Part shown: one piece after another, positions 54,601-64,000 of the stretch
Layout: every line of letters starts with the position of its first letter
Position numbering within the stretch: the stretch's first letter is position 1
Program-made: the position numbers and the translations under genes
The notes under the pieces: generated by a model
What the model saw: only the letters and a program-made list of their open reading frames with translations
Database searches by the model: none
What the model was told of the DNA's origin: nothing
Source of the DNA: Apis mellifera
Lineage: Eukaryota; Arthropoda; Insecta; Hymenoptera; Apidae
NCBI RefSeq assembly: GCF_003254395.2
Contig: NC_037645.1
Span: forward strand, 12,600,729 to 12,664,728
Direction of reading: 5' to 3'
Length of the DNA stretch: 64,000 nt

Positions 54601-55128
54601 ACTTGACGTAATTATTACGATTTCCAAGCGTATTTATATTCGTTATATTTGTAGATTTTTTAAAATAAGCCAAGTTTTTACAAGTTTCTTTTTTCATCGC
54701 GTTGCACGCGTTAAAAGTAAATCTGATATTTTCAGATCTCAAGTGTGTGTACCTACCCCTCTTTATCGGCGTATTCCAGGAATGAACGATTGGTGTCAAA
54801 CCAATTGTCTTCGCTATCCACCAAATTGTCCACCGACTATATGTCAATGCCCGTAAGTATTAATCGTGTTGTTTTATCATTTTCTAGGGAAATAATCTTC
54901 GTTCATATTGAAAATTATTTAATAATCTACTTAACAATTCTAAATCATGTTAAATAAGCGAAAAAGAATTCCATTTCCAACGAAAAGTAAGAAATATTTG
55001 TTTCCAACAGGGAAGTGTGCGACGCGATCGGAGACATCGGTGGAAAAGACGGCGCGAGTGTTTATTGCATGGATAAGTGCCTGGTTTATCCACCCAATTG
55101 CCCGTCTCAACGTTGCCGTTGTTATTGA
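51635..55128 (+). CDS. Secreted AA15-type lytic polysaccharide monooxygenase with C-terminal Cys-rich modules
   Basis: Eight coding exons: 51635-51694, 51842-51974, 52107-52237, 53121-53230, 53751-53896, 54125-54323, 54736-54852 and 55011-55128. They join to 337 aa. The N-terminus has a signal peptide (FLLIFYLFL core), and cleavage at Gly29 would expose His30 (HGRLMDPPARNSMWR), the N-terminal copper histidine of LPMOs. The second brace histidine fits H120 in LTANHLGRFEMYLCP, 90 residues later. F215 in RPETFRNCAD is a plausible axial residue. Paired cysteines (CGVCGD, CTQC, NMWGTC, GCG) match the AA15 fold. AA15 enzymes oxidatively cleave chitin or cellulose; here cuticle or peritrophic chitin is the likely target (inference). 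The tail carries two copies of a CxxxCLxYPPNCPxxxCxC unit, one per final exon. NGT at 202-204 is a glycosylation sequon. The acceptor before the ATG implies a 5' UTR exon. Confidence 0.92.
52384..53085. repeat. Tandem duplication of about 340-360 bp inside an LPMO intron
   Basis: Copy A (52384-52746) and copy B (52747-53085) share long near-identical stretches: both begin TTCGAATTTTCCATACG, both contain TTCGAGAATTCGATTCGATT and CCTGTACTTTCGAGCATTG, and both end near AATTTTTCTTTC. Copy B has small deletions. Both lie in the intron between exons 3 and 4 of the LPMO gene. Each copy includes a TTTTTAGGTTATCTTCTT acceptor-like sequence. Confidence 0.93.
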
Positions 55129-58100
55129 ACAAATTTCAATAATTATGTACGCGCCATCGCGCGGTGATTCGATTTCGAGTCTATCGATCGCGAGCAATTT
55201 ATCGTGCATTCAAATACAATGGATAACAAAATTTCCCTTTTTCGATAACATATAATAAGCGTAAGCGAGAATAAAAATGAAAAAAAAAAAGCGTCATTAA
55301 ACATGTTGTCGTTATTCAATGCGTGATTCGTCGAATTATTATCGGAAATAATGTATACGTACGATATAATTTTTCAGTTTTTTTCGATAAACGCGCGACT
55401 AAGATCGTTCTATCTTCACGAACAACTCCGTATAGTTGGGCATTAAAAATATAACTAGTTAAAAATTCCTCTAGTAATCGAAGTAATTTTATTCTTAATT
55501 TTATTAAATTTTCTCCATCTATACCGTGTAGCTTTAAAATAAGTAAATGTAACGACAAATCGATAAGTTGAAAGTGGGAAAATGGAGCGAAAACGAATTC
55601 GAAAATTGAACGTATGAATTTTAGATAGGTAGGTATATCTGTTTGGAATGCTATGGTATAAAATATAGGTATAGAATCGTGTTAAATTGCTAGCATACAT
55701 ACCGTATCGTGGAATCGTTCCAAATTCGGACGAACGATTTTCCAATAGCAGACGATTTATCCGAAAGCACAATAGACAATAGTTGGTCTATATAACATCG
55801 ATTCCGAAATATATGCCGTTACAAATGTATGCGTCGCGATTGTACGTGTTGATATATTAAGCGTCGATTGATTTCCAATTTTTTCTGAAATGCATCAATT
55901 TCGATATAATACTACCATGCAATACGGTAAAAAATTAATAAATACAATAAATTTTATGTACAATATAATATTTCAAAAAAATAAAACACGTGCGCGTACT
56001 TTTCTTTTTACGTTTACATCGATCCGTGACGTATCATTTTTCATTAATAATCGAATGGAATTAAAGAAGTAAGGAAAAAGATATATATATGTATATATAG
56101 GAAGAATGGAAAGAAAACACTCGATTTAATCTCGCTATAATATATTTAATATTGGGACATTCTATCGACAGCTTAAAATAATACGCATGTATCACATATT
56201 TTATTTAACATTCTTTCTGCTTTTACGTATACGTGTGCGTGTGCATGTGTACGCATACATACATACCTACATACGCGTAAACGCAGCTACATTTAACGAA
56301 ACGATTCGGTTCAATTCAATTACGCATGGTAAAATTACGTCCAATGCAACAATTCCCTCGATATACAAGCGCATTGTTTCGCGTCGCGTCGCATCGCGTC
56401 GCTTCGATTCAATTTCGATAGTTAATATATCGGCCTTGACCAAACGAATTGTCGAACGACGAATTTGTGTCGGTTCAACACCGGTGGTACGCCTTTTCTC
56501 CCTTCGTCTACTATATTACTTCGTCTCTATACATTTTTTTATTACTTTACAAAACTATATACACCAAAGCCTTTTTTTTTTTTATTTATATTTCTATAAC
56601 ACGTTTCCAAATGTGGTAAGTGGTAACACACGGTTTTATCCGTTTCATTCTTTTGCAATATATTTGCAATATACGTGGTGGTATATTAAATAATCAGTTT
56701 TTTTATTCGGTGAACGACAAACGACGTTCAACGCGTTTAATACAGTTTTTAAAATATATATATATATATATATAAGTTGCGATAGACGTATCGCGAGTCA
56801 TTAGCGCAATTACAACTTATCTAATACAAAGATGATTACTTTGCTTCTTCCTTCAATTCGAATTTTTTACAATTTCTAATATCGTTTAAGCATCTATTTA
56901 ACGTTCATAACTGATTTAGAATGTAACGAAGAGATCCATATATTTGGATTCTATTTTATACATTTTTTTTTCTTTTTTTTTTTTCTTTTTTTTTTTCCTT
57001 CCTTCCTTCTTTTCTTCCTTTCAAATAGTCCGATTCATCTCTTCGATTTAATCTCTTAAAACGCAGTTAATCGATTCAATTTTGCAATTCCTCGTACGTA
57101 AATATACTGCTTTCGTATCTTCGAGTCTCTACCCCCCTCCCCTCTTCTCTTAGTCGCCTTTCTTCGTACGAATCTTTGTGCCCATTATAGAAAACAATTT
57201 AAGAAACGATATATCTTTCTTTTTCCTCGCGTATATATACGCGATAGTATACAGCTTTATTAATTCGTTATCAAATATCTATGGTAAAAAGAGATAAAGA
57301 ATTAGAAAAAAAACGCAAATAAGCGATGATCATAGGACACGTTTCGAACGAATACCAACTTTTCCTTTCGTATCATCGATCCTTTTCGATCTCGTCGTTT
57401 CTCGTTTATAATTTTTCGTCTTTTGTTTCACTCTTCCCCCTCCCCCATTGATTGATCCGTGTAAAAACATTTATCTCCCAATTAAATCGAACGATCTTAT
57501 CTTCTTTCGACGATTAAAAAAAAAAAAAAGCAGCAATGTTCTCGAATAAGACGATGTTGTCGGTGAGACGAGAACCTCTACGCTATCTTTTTCTCGATTA
57601 CTAACAATAATTCGCTAGATATACACTTTTTTTTTTTAACTATATATACATATACATATATACACATAATAATATATATATGTATATATATATATTATAC
57701 TCTCGTTAAAACGACTTGGCGATAGATCGATCTAATACAAAATACAGATGAAAACGTCTCGGGACACGTCAAGGATCGCTGAAATCTTGAATCGATCACC
57801 CCTTTTCTCATCCGTAGTAACGCTTAAAATTATCTTCGTTCTTTCTCGAGATGTAAGTAATATTCTTTTATCAGTTACATTTTTTTCCCCCTTTTTATCG
57901 AAACGATGAGACAATACTAGTTATTCTAAAACGTTAGTCGTAGAATTTGTTACAACACGAGTTTTCGAAGGAGGGGTGAATTTCAGGTACGTTTTCAGTC
58001 TTTTCCCGATAAACGTGGCTCGTTCCCGACTAGTTATTCGTACCACATCGCATAGCGATGGGAAATGCGACGGGTAACTCGAAAAATTACATGATTGATT

Positions 58101-61100
58101 TCATCTCACGCATAATTTCACTCGATCGAAATCGAACCGAAATAATCTTAATCCGATTAATATCGAAACGGTAAAATATCTCGTCTCGTTTTTCAAAATT
58201 TAAGAAAACGGTCGTACAACGATATATTAATTTATTGTACAACGACAGAACGAAGGAAAAGCGAGTAAAGGAAAGTTAAGAAGGAGAGAAGAAAAGAAAA
58301 GGAAATAGGATGGATGCGTTGTGTACGATTGTATATCTAGATCGTATCGGAGCCAGGCTTATCCGTAAATTACGCTATACTTTAAGTTACATTTGTACTA
58401 TTGGCAAAGATCTAGAAATGGAGAATAAAAATAAAAAGGGAATACGTTCCGATTGTTTTCGTTCATGTAGTACGCGATTAGCGAAATAGATATAAATAGA
58501 TTTAGATCGACTTAAAAATACGACAAGCACTCGCGCCTCGATCAAATATTGCGAATCAAAATATCTTTTAAAATTATTTCACTATTCCGTTATTCCGTTC
58601 CTACTCCTATCTCTCCCTCGTCTTCTAACTCGGATCCGAAAACTCGACGAAAGATACCGATTCCATTTGCAAAAGAAATACGAAAATACACGCGTAATTT
58701 AACATTTATCGTTAGCTTTGAAATAAAAATATAACCGACCGCGAGTCACATCGAAATCTCGAATACGCGTTACGTGTCTTAACGGATCGATTTTCAAATA
58801 TCTGTTCTCGTGTTATTCGTGGATGGATTACGAATTCGATTAGCGCCTTTTGAAACGATAATAATAATAAAAAATCGGAGAAAAGAAGAATATTTATAAT
58901 CTTAAAATAAAAATAAAAATTAACGATACGATTCGACGAACCGGGTAATTCTCTTTCTCGAAAACGAATCGAACGATATATGGAAAAATAATTAGGAATC
59001 GTCGAGTAATTTGTACGTCGTTCATTCCTCTCTCCGTTTCTATCTACAATGATATCGATTACTCTCGGACCTCTGGCGATGCATTCTCCGCGTTGAACGA
59101 AAAAAAAAAAAAAAAAAAGATAACAATGGCCAACAGATACGTTACACGTCACTTTTCGTCGTCGATGAAACGTTCGTTTTACCAATTTACGTAACACGAA
59201 AAATACACAAACGGAACGTGAAATCGAATAACGCTTAAAGATTCATGACGTACAACGATCCTCTCGATTGCCCCTTATATGTGTATTATATGCAAGGGTG
59301 ATGCGAGTCAGCGAGTAAACGATAGCGAATAAAATCTATTATTCACGATCGGTGATTGAAAAATTGTAATAATAACGACGGAACGGCATTATACGCACAA
59401 TACATATAAAACGTTTCTGCAAAAAGAGAACAAAAATAGTTGTTTGATTCGTTTGTCGTAATTTATTTTATTACCAACCTATTTATTCTCGTCGCATGCT
59501 TGATCGAACGAAATTTTATTCTTCAACGTGGCATATACTATATACATATATATATACTATATATATATATGTATGTATATATTATTATATAGGTAGATGA
59601 ATAGTCTTGTATTCACGAGTCATCGTATTTCGTAAATAAGACTAATCGTCAGTCGTACAGTCGAAACTACGTACATTTGCTAATGCTGAGACTAACGGAA
59701 AAAATCATCTCGATACCTATGCCGTATTTCATTATGATTTCGTATATAATATATTATATTCGTTCCCATAAGAATCGCGATATCTCACTTTTATCTTATT
59801 AACCGACTATCTATTTTTCATAAGGATGTTTTACAATAGTTAAATTGAGCTGTTGAATAAGACGATACACGATATCGTCGTGAATACGTCTCTTAAGGAT
59901 TTCTTAAACTCTAGCCTCGAGTGCCCGAACTTTTTTTTCTACCTTCTATTACGAAACGTAAAGATATCGTATGTATCTCTGTCGTAAATCAATTTCTTCT
60001 TCTTCTTCCTCTTCTTCTCCTCGCGAAATCGTTACAAAAACAGATATTCGTCGAAATATTTCCAGAAAAAGAAACGAGGCTATAAAATATCCATTTCCCC
60101 GTCGTTCGTAAATTTTAGTTTCGATAATAACGATGTTTCGTTAATTTCGTTTAACAATCGAGTCCAGTCGCCGTAGACAAAAGTATTGTACACTATTATA
60201 CGTGTACAATTCACGATCAATAATCGATTTTCCCTTTTCCATTCCAATTATTTATTACGATTTCATTTGATAAAATATTACGATTACCATGTACGTATAA
60301 TGCTCTATAATAAGATTATCTTTCTAATTTCTTACGATACAACGACACGTTCCTACCATTTTTTTTTCTTTTTTTTTTTTTTTAACAAGCGATCGAATAA
60401 ACTCTCTAAGGGAGAGAATAAGTTGAATTACATCGTCGAGCGGAACAAGTAGTGGAGTAGTAGTTTTTTCCTTAAATTTCTCTTAATTAATCGATTAAGA
60501 ACTTGAGAATTGAAATTTGTTTAGATCGTTAGGGATCTTGGTACTGGGGCAGTGACAGTACCGAGAACCCAATAAACACGCTCTACACCTCGAGGTATTA
60601 TATATTACGATATACGTATAACAAGATTCGATATCTTCTAAATAAGTGGTAAACAAACGAATCGTTATTATTATTATTATATTATTTCTCGTACCTTTTT
60701 CTCTTTCCTTTCTTGAAATTGAACTCGATCTCGATCTCGATCTCGATAATAGGAACAGCGAGTAGAGTAACGTTTTTAACAAGTAAATACCGAAGAGATT
60801 AAAAGGGAGGGTTCATCTTATAGGTTCGTCTTTTTTATTTGGTAATACTCGTTTATAACCGTCAGCAGGCCGTTATAGAGTATAGATATTCAGGCCTCGT
60901 AGCACGCAAGCGAGCTAAAAAGTTTTTTACGCTCGTTGTTGTTGTTGCCGTTGTCGTTCGACATTGTTATAACATTGTTGTATCGACGCCTGGATTAAAC
61001 GACAATCAAATATCGCGACATTCAAGTTATTTTATCAAGCGAAGCAGAGTGATCTAAATCACTCGTTTAATTTAATCGTCATCTAATTCGAACGATTCAT

Positions 61101-62323
61101 TCGTACAATATACAATCGTTCCGTTTTCCATACCGAGAAATTTTTTTTCCGTTTCGAAACGATTTATTCGAATTAACAAGTGGAATCTTATCGTTCTTCT
61201 TTGCTCGTGTCGAAGAAATTTGCGAGCTACGAAAGCGGAGTCAATGGGCTCATGGTTGACTAGCACTCGCAGGACGCTCTTTAATTTGTTTTCGTCGAAT
61301 AAATCGATTTGAAAATCTTGAAAAGTAAATAACTATATACTTCATCGTTCGGCCAAACTAAGCTTAATTTTGTGATTTCGAATTTGTTTAATTATCTGTA
61401 TATAACGTCGAAGCAGACGTTTGTTGCGTTTATTCAGGCCTGCTTATTCACTTTCTTATTCGCGTCGTAACGAAACGGTCGGTTTAAATTGTCGACCGTA
61501 AATCGAGAAAGAATAAATAAATAAATAAAATAAATAACATTCCTCTTATACGCACAAAAGATTCAAGGCAAATCTTACTTTAAATCCGCGTCACCACCAC
61601 AAAGTATCTATTATACTTTGTACAAATAAGATTCTTTTTAATACTTATTTATTTATTTGTTTGCTTAATTATTTATTTATTTACTTAGTTATTTATTTAC
61701 TTACTTACTTGCTTGCTTGCTTGCTAGTTCGTTTACATCTGTTTACACCTGTGCTGGAGCAAATCTTTATTTCATTTCTCTCCACTTCGAATCATTTCGT
61801 ATCTCGACAATTATCCGTCCATAAATATCTGTCTGTTACAACGGTACGAAATAAGTGATAAGCGAAATAAATTTCGTTTCAACGAATCGATCCATCTTTC
61901 GGAATGAAATGAGAAATATAACGAGAAACGATGATCAATATGTATTTGAAATAGGTCGGGCACTCGGACTTGGCAAAAGTGAAGTAAAATGGGAATTGAA
62001 ATTGCAAATGTTTATACGTGAAATGTATGTTTAGTACCGATATCTAAAGTTACAAATAACCTAAAGTCGCGTAGGTTTTCACATAGGGTGCATCCACTCT
62101 ACAGTTTTCCCTGAAACAAATCGTTAAACCCCGTTAATTCGATCGTCGAGGAAACGAGAGAAAGTCTTTCGTCTTTTGGAGGAAGATCGTCGAAAATCCG
62201 AATTTATATTTTAATCGAATAAATTATCCCCGTTTCGTAATTCTCGAAACTCGAAAACGGAACGAAGAAAGTTGCCGAAGATAATTCTTTTTGGAAAAAA
62301 ATGACGCTGATATATTTGTATAC
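55129..62323. other. Long CpG-rich non-coding region
   Basis: These 7.2 kb lie between the LPMO stop and the last exon seen of the VCPWE-motif gene. Many short open frames occur on both strands, all with low-complexity or Arg/Ser/Phe-rich translations and no family features. There are pyrimidine tracts near 56960-57020 and 57940, AT arrays near 56757, 57650 and 59545, a (TCGATC)n stretch at about 60722-60747, and the tetranucleotide tract at 61644-61725. If the GTAAGT at 62319-62324 is a real donor, further exons of the right-hand gene may be hidden here. Confidence 0.45.
61644..61725. repeat. Compound tetranucleotide repeat (ATTT / ACTT / GCTT)
   Basis: A run of 4-base units that drifts from ATTT through ACTT to GCTT over about 82 bases. 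It generates a Leu/Tyr-rich false open frame on the + strand. Confidence 0.85.
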
Positions 62324-63570
62324 TTACTCGTCTTCCCACGGGCACACTTCGTTAACGTTATTGTCACGCTTTTGTTGAGGAGCTGGTTGGGTAACGGGTG
62401 CTATTTGGTCGTCCTGTCGGGTGTCCGGCTCCCAAACAGGAACGACTTGCGCCTCCTCCAGCGATTCCTCCGTCTCCGTTTCCACTCGAGTCGAAATCGC
62501 CAAATTTTCTTCCGCGACCATCGCGTCGCCTTTATCACCCTCCACCTCCCCTTTCCTTTTCTCAATTTCCACCTCCCCTTCCTTAACCGCCGCCACACCT
62601 TTGCCGCAATCGTCCTCCTTCCTTTCCTCCGCTTGAACCGCGAAGCTATCGCTCGCCAGATCGCCCACGATCGCGCTAATGCTTATCAGGGGGGCCTTGC
62701 TCAATGTTTTCTTCGCGTGTTCCTTCTCCACCAACGTGACCTTTGACCTCGTCTCGGTCTCGACCACCTCGGCGATCTCCTTCCCCTCGGATCGGATCTC
62801 CGTCACCACGTGCGAGTATTCGAACGAATGCTGCGGCGACGGATAATTGAAGGACGAAGCCGACGGTCGCCCGATCTCTCCAAGTTTCGCCCTTCCGCCG
62901 ACCGAGCCGATCGAATAATTCCGCGTCGTCATACCGATTCGTTCCGAGGTACTCGTCCCACCTGTATCGTCCAACAACCAGAATTGTTCTCTCTTCCTCA
63001 TATAACCAACTATCTAACTTTTTTCATCACCGATCTTTCCATTAATTTATCATATTATATTTAAATCGAAGAACGATGGATAATCTAAATATATTCCATT
63101 CGATAAGCGAAGAAAAATTTACCTGTGCTGCTGCTTTGCTGCAAACTGCAAGACTTTCGAAGATGTTCCGATACCGCTTCCGTGACGGCCAAGCTCACGT
63201 CCGATGAGGAACTACAGGAGTCGAATTGCGATGAATTTTTGCGAGACGGGCGTGCCGCAACTTCGATGGAATGCGACTGGCTAATCAAGTTATTGTTTCC
63301 TTCTTCCGCTTGGCTTTCAACCGACGACGTCACTCCAGATGATATTGGATGGCGTAGCTGCGCGCCCGCATCTATATCGTGCTCTACACTCGGCCCCGGA
63401 GCCACGTCCCACGGGCAAACGTCGTCCATAGGGCGAGCCGTCGATGTTTCCGATGCGCCAGCATCCCTGACAACACCAACTTTATTATACGATTTAATTT
63501 TTACATTTACACTCTCCTCGTTCCAGTCCGCCAAACTCTCCTCTTCTCGTATTCTCAAATCGTCTTTCAT
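62324..63570 (-). CDS. C-terminal part of a GPR158/GPR179-like receptor (VCPWE-motif tail), partial
   Basis: Two exons on the minus strand: one ending at 63123 (start at 63466 or further upstream, open to 63570) and 62324-63009. They join in phase (Gly/Val codon across the intron) and encode about 340-375 residues of hydrophilic, Ser/Glu-rich, membrane-free sequence. Two short motifs stand out: DDVCPWDVAP in the first exon and NEVCPWEDE at the very end. VCPWE-type motifs are the hallmark of the intracellular tails of the orphan class C receptors GPR158 and GPR179. The seven-membrane part would lie beyond the right edge. The 62324 stop (GAC GAG TAA) overlaps a perfect donor (GA|GTAAGT), so the protein may continue. 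Family assignment rests on the motif alone. Exons are GC- and CpG-richer than those at 20-39 kb. Confidence 0.6.
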
Positions 63571-64000
63571 ACGCCGCGTTTTTTTTTCGATAGATCATGC
63601 ACAAATAATCCTACTTTTCAACGTGTTCAAAAAAAAAACGTGTGAAACGTGCCAGAAAACGTCGGATCGGAAAATATTCTCTTGATTCGATGGCATTTTT
63701 TTCCATAATTTTTTACAAATTTTCAATTTTTACGCATTATCCATTTTATTTCTTTATTTTTTTTTTTATATCGTTTCAAACGAACAAAGAAATACTCGTT
63801 TTTTCTTTTTTTTTTTCTCGTTATTAATAAGCCGATAACGAGAGAAGCGAAAATAATTAATAATCGTAATTTGAGAAAAAAAATGAAGCTCGATCCGCTT
63901 AAGATGGATTTAAAATAATATAATAATATAATTGATCGAGAATTATTATATCGCGAAGAGATTAAATTGAAACATTAAGAATCCAAGCTATTGCCTTACA
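63571..64000. other. Right edge, probable intron of the VCPWE-motif gene
   Basis: AT- and homopolymer-rich sequence with no coding signal on either strand. It probably belongs to an intron of the gene whose 3' exons lie at 62324-63570. Confidence 0.4.

Noticed and set aside
56187..56693. 168-codon plus-strand open frame
   Set aside because: Low-complexity Phe/Tyr/Arg-rich translation through CpG-rich and T-tract DNA, with no domain, no splice partners and no recognisable start context.
58712..59197. 161-codon minus-strand open frame
   Set aside because: Contains a poly-Phe run from a homopolymer and no domain; no neighbouring exons fit.
60716..60750. (TCGATC)n and similar short arrays as CRISPR or regulatory repeats
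   Set aside because: Units are contiguous with no spacers; this is ordinary microsatellite sequence in a eukaryotic genome.
62398..62746. Plus-strand open frames (Pro/Ser- and Leu/Arg-rich) opposite the VCPWE exon
   Set aside because: They are antisense shadows; the minus strand carries the VCPWE motif and consistent splice phases.
63125..63685. 186-codon plus-strand open frame
   Set aside because: Antisense shadow of the upstream VCPWE-motif exon, running on into non-coding DNA; no family features.
1..64000. Transposase, reverse transcriptase, viral or toxin genes
   Set aside because: No open frame on either strand shows such motifs; all substantial coding segments are accounted for by the listed host genes.

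Overview
This window looks like nuclear DNA of an insect, most likely a hymenopteran and quite possibly a bee. The sequence is very AT-rich, with short introns and spliced genes whose products match animal families (condensin, THO complex, retriever, ciliary dynein regulatory complex, GABA transaminase, an AA15-type LPMO). There are many (AT)n microsatellites. The intergenic DNA is strikingly CpG-rich while several housekeeping genes are CpG-poor, a pattern known from bees. The species assignment is inference; no database search was possible.

Layout, left to right: (1) PIGX-like gene, + strand, 1866-3186. (2) Two tandem SLC17-family (MFS) transporter genes, - strand, 3548-8861 and 11566-19094, with nearly identical exon lengths and phases. 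(3) SMC4 (condensin), - strand, 20003-25026. (4) A tRNA-Trp(CCA), + strand, 26504-26575, in the SMC4/THOC5 intergenic space. (5) THOC5, + strand, 26974-29832. (6) DRC2/CCDC65, - strand, 30272-31991. (7) VPS35L, + strand, 33960-39223. (8) ABAT, GABA transaminase, - strand, 39737-45254. (9) A secreted AA15-type lytic polysaccharide monooxygenase (LPMO) with a C-terminal duplicated cysteine module, + strand, coding exons 51635-55128. (10) The 3' part of a gene on the - strand carrying two VCPW(E/D) motifs, like the cytoplasmic tail of the GPR158/GPR179 receptor family, 62324 to about 63570 and continuing past the right edge.

All gene models were assembled by hand by joining ORF pieces at GT/AG sites and checking that phases agree. 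The nine complete models each give one uninterrupted frame of expected family length: PIGX 238 aa, transporters 501 and 477 aa, SMC4 1349 aa, THOC5 676 aa, DRC2 445 aa, VPS35L 968 aa, ABAT 501 aa, LPMO 337 aa. The genes do not form a pathway. The arrangement is an ordinary gene-dense eukaryotic block with head-to-head pairs (SMC4/THOC5, DRC2/VPS35L, ABAT/LPMO) and tail-to-tail pairs (PIGX/SLC17, THOC5/DRC2, VPS35L/ABAT).

The block from about 19 to 40 kb is compact, AT-rich and CpG-poor. The block from about 43 to 64 kb is CpG-rich with long non-coding stretches. I see no CRISPR array, no intact transposon ORF and no viral ORF. The most interesting points are the LPMO with its exon-aligned duplicated module and duplicated intron, the tandem SLC17 pair, the VCPWE-tail receptor fragment whose stop codon overlaps a perfect splice donor, and a possible 290-bp inverted-repeat element between THOC5 and DRC2.
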